Positions 5,104 to 6,122 of a stretch of DNA of 6,122 nucleotides are shown in pieces (within the stretch, counting starts at the first letter, position 1; each line of letters begins with the position of its first letter). Where the stretch lies: positions 1-6,122 of the forward strand of contig JAABQE010000288.1 of assembly GCA_011391655.1 (NCBI GenBank), given 5' to 3'. The notes beneath the pieces were generated by a model, which saw only the letters and a list, made by a program, of their open reading frames with translations, did not search any database and had not been told where the DNA came from. Both the position numbers and the translations under genes were made by a program. This DNA comes from Hydrogenophilales bacterium (GTDB lineage Bacteria; Pseudomonadota; Gammaproteobacteria; Burkholderiales; Thiobacillaceae).

Positions 5104-5454
5104 ATGCTTTATTACGCCATCAAGCTGGTCGTGTCGGCGCTGATTATTTTGGCCGTGTCCGAACTGGCCAAGCGTCTGCCGGGCCTTGCCGCGCTGGTGG
5201 CGTCCTTGCCGCTGATTTCCGTGCTGGCCTTTATCTGGATGCATCTGGAAGGATCGAGCAACGCTGCCGTCGCCGATTTGTCCGGGCAGATTTTCTGGCT
5301 GGTGATCCCCTCGCTGCTGCTGTTCGTCGCGTTCGCTTTTCTGCTGCGGCACGGCGTGGACTTCTGGCTCGGGCTGGCCATTTCAGCAGGGCTGACGGTG
5401 GGGGGGTATCTGGCGCTGTTACCCGTTTTACGTAAATTTGGAGTGCAACTGTAA
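5104..5454 (+). CDS. DUF3147-type small integral membrane protein
   Basis: A 116-residue, very hydrophobic protein with four predicted transmembrane helices at about 5-19, 27-48, 62-82 and 86-109. It has short polar loops, and E20-L-A-K-R lies between helices 1 and 2. The sequence pattern (K-L-V-V-S-A near the start, V-A-S-L-P-L-I-S in helix 2, F-W-L-V-I-P-S in helix 3) resembles the DUF3147 family, whose function is unknown. It starts 7 bases after the persulfide dioxygenase-like gene without an obvious Shine-Dalgarno sequence, which points to translational coupling. Its stop codon overlaps the start of the next gene. Its place between a sulfur oxidase and a transporter suggests a role in moving a sulfur compound or assisting the transporter; the sequence itself does not prove this. 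Confidence 0.75.
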   Translation: MLYYAIKLVVSALIILAVSELAKRLPGLAALVASLPLISVLAFIWMHLEGSSNAAVADLSGQIFWLVIPSLLLFVAFAFLLRHGVDFWLGLAISAGLTVGGYLALLPVLRKFGVQL

Positions 5455-6122
5455 TGACCACAACCCGTACCGGCTTGCCGGATTTCCAGTTCGGCATCCG
5501 CGTCAACCTCGCGCAGTTCGCGCATCTTGTGGTGCAGGTGTTTTTCGTCGGACTCACCATCGGCATGTTCCGCACCGTGGTGCCGGCGCTGGCCGAATCC
5601 GAGTTCGGCGTGGCCAAGGGCTCGTTCATGATGCTGATGGCTTTTGTCACCGCCTTCGGCTTCGTCAAGGGCACGCTCAACTTCGTCGCCGGGCGGCTGT
5701 CCGAGCGCCTGGGGCGCAAGAAGGTGCTGTTCATCGGCTGGCTGGCCGCGGTGCCGATTCCCTTCATGATCCTGTACGCGCCGAGCTGGAGCTGGATCGT
5801 GGCGGCGACGGTGCTGCTGGGGATTAACCAGGGTCTGACCTGGTCGATGACGCAGACCTCCAAGCTCGACCTCACCACTTCCGAACAGCGTGGGCTGACC
5901 ATCGGCCTCAACGAGTTCGCCGGCTATTTTGGCGTCGCGGTGGCGGGCATCATCACCGGCTATCTCGCCACCGCCTACGGCCCGCGTGAAGGGCTGATGC
6001 TGTTCGGTCTGGTGGTGGTGGGGCTGGCCGGCCTGCTGACGCTGCTGTGGGTGAAGGACACCTTGCCGTGGGCGCATGCGGAAGGCAAAAAGCACGCCGC
6101 CGGTTTGACGACCGGTCCGAAG
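5454..6122 (+). CDS. Major facilitator superfamily transporter (3' end outside the window)
   Basis: The frame is open from ATG 5454 to the last base, giving 223 residues without a stop. The start shares one base with the preceding TAA (TAATG), and a GGAG lies 10 bases upstream, so translation is probably coupled. The visible part looks like the N-terminal half of a 12-helix MFS protein. It begins with a polar N-terminus and helix 1 at about 22-46. The signature loop between helices 2 and 3, G-R-L-S-E-R-L-G-R-K-K at 80-90, matches MFS motif A closely. Later hydrophobic segments run to W-V-K-D-T-L-P-W near 200, consistent with the end of helix 6 and the central loop. The substrate cannot be read from the sequence. 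Operon position suggests export or import of a sulfur compound such as sulfite or thiosulfate, which is a guess from context. Confidence 0.8.
   Translation, partial: MTTTRTGLPDFQFGIRVNLAQFAHLVVQVFFVGLTIGMFRTVVPALAESEFGVAKGSFMMLMAFVTAFGFVKGTLNFVAGRLSERLGRKKVLFIGWLAAVPIPFMILYAPSWSWIVAATVLLGINQGLTWSMTQTSKLDLTTSEQRGLTIGLNEFAGYFGVAVAGIITGYLATAYGPREGLMLFGLVVVGLAGLLTLLWVKDTLPWAHAEGKKHAAGLTTGPK

Noticed and set aside
5438..5827. A plus-strand open frame of 129 codons starting at 5438
   Set aside because: It overlaps the MFS gene in another frame and gives an Arg/Ala-rich sequence. The correct frame starts at 5454 and stays open to the window end.
5112..6095. A 327-codon minus-strand open frame opposite the DUF3147 and MFS genes
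   Set aside because: The translation is a low-complexity, His/Gln/Arg-rich sequence without domains, while the plus strand gives clear membrane proteins with MFS motif A.

Overview
This is a GC-rich, densely packed bacterial segment with six complete genes and two cut by the window edges. GC-rich codon usage, lipobox lipoproteins, a two-component-style rubredoxin reductase and a persulfide-oxidation operon all suggest a proteobacterium, most likely a betaproteobacterium with active sulfur metabolism. The taxon is inferred; no rRNA or other marker is present.

Left part (1-1786): the 3' end of a rubredoxin-NAD(+) reductase gene runs rightward and ends at a strong hairpin terminator. Converging on it from the right are two adjacent minus-strand genes, which are tandem duplicates encoding small rhodanese-domain lipoproteins. 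The downstream copy keeps the catalytic cysteine loop (C-R-T-G-N-R). In the upstream copy the cysteine is a serine (S-L-G-G-N-R), so it is predicted to lack sulfurtransferase activity. Both keep a C-terminal C-x-x-C.

Middle part (1787-3525): a QueD/6-pyruvoyl-tetrahydropterin synthase family gene reads rightward, divergent from the lipoproteins. One of its three expected zinc-ligand histidines is an arginine. Next comes a 425-residue outer-membrane-type lipoprotein with four recognisable modules in a row: YbaY-like, MliC lysozyme-inhibitor-like, COG3650-like and META/HslJ-like. It ends at a perfect hairpin terminator.

Right part (3526-6122): a probable promoter with an overlapping inverted repeat precedes a four-gene rightward operon. 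The order is an ArsR-type HTH fused to a rhodanese domain, a persulfide-dioxygenase-like metallo-beta-lactamase protein, a four-helix DUF3147-type membrane protein, and an MFS transporter that runs off the end. The layout suggests sulfane-sulfur (persulfide) sensing and detoxification. The regulator has no cysteine in its HTH part, so the rhodanese cysteines are the likeliest sensor. With the two lipoproteins, the window holds three rhodanese domains and one persulfide oxidase within about 4.4 kb.
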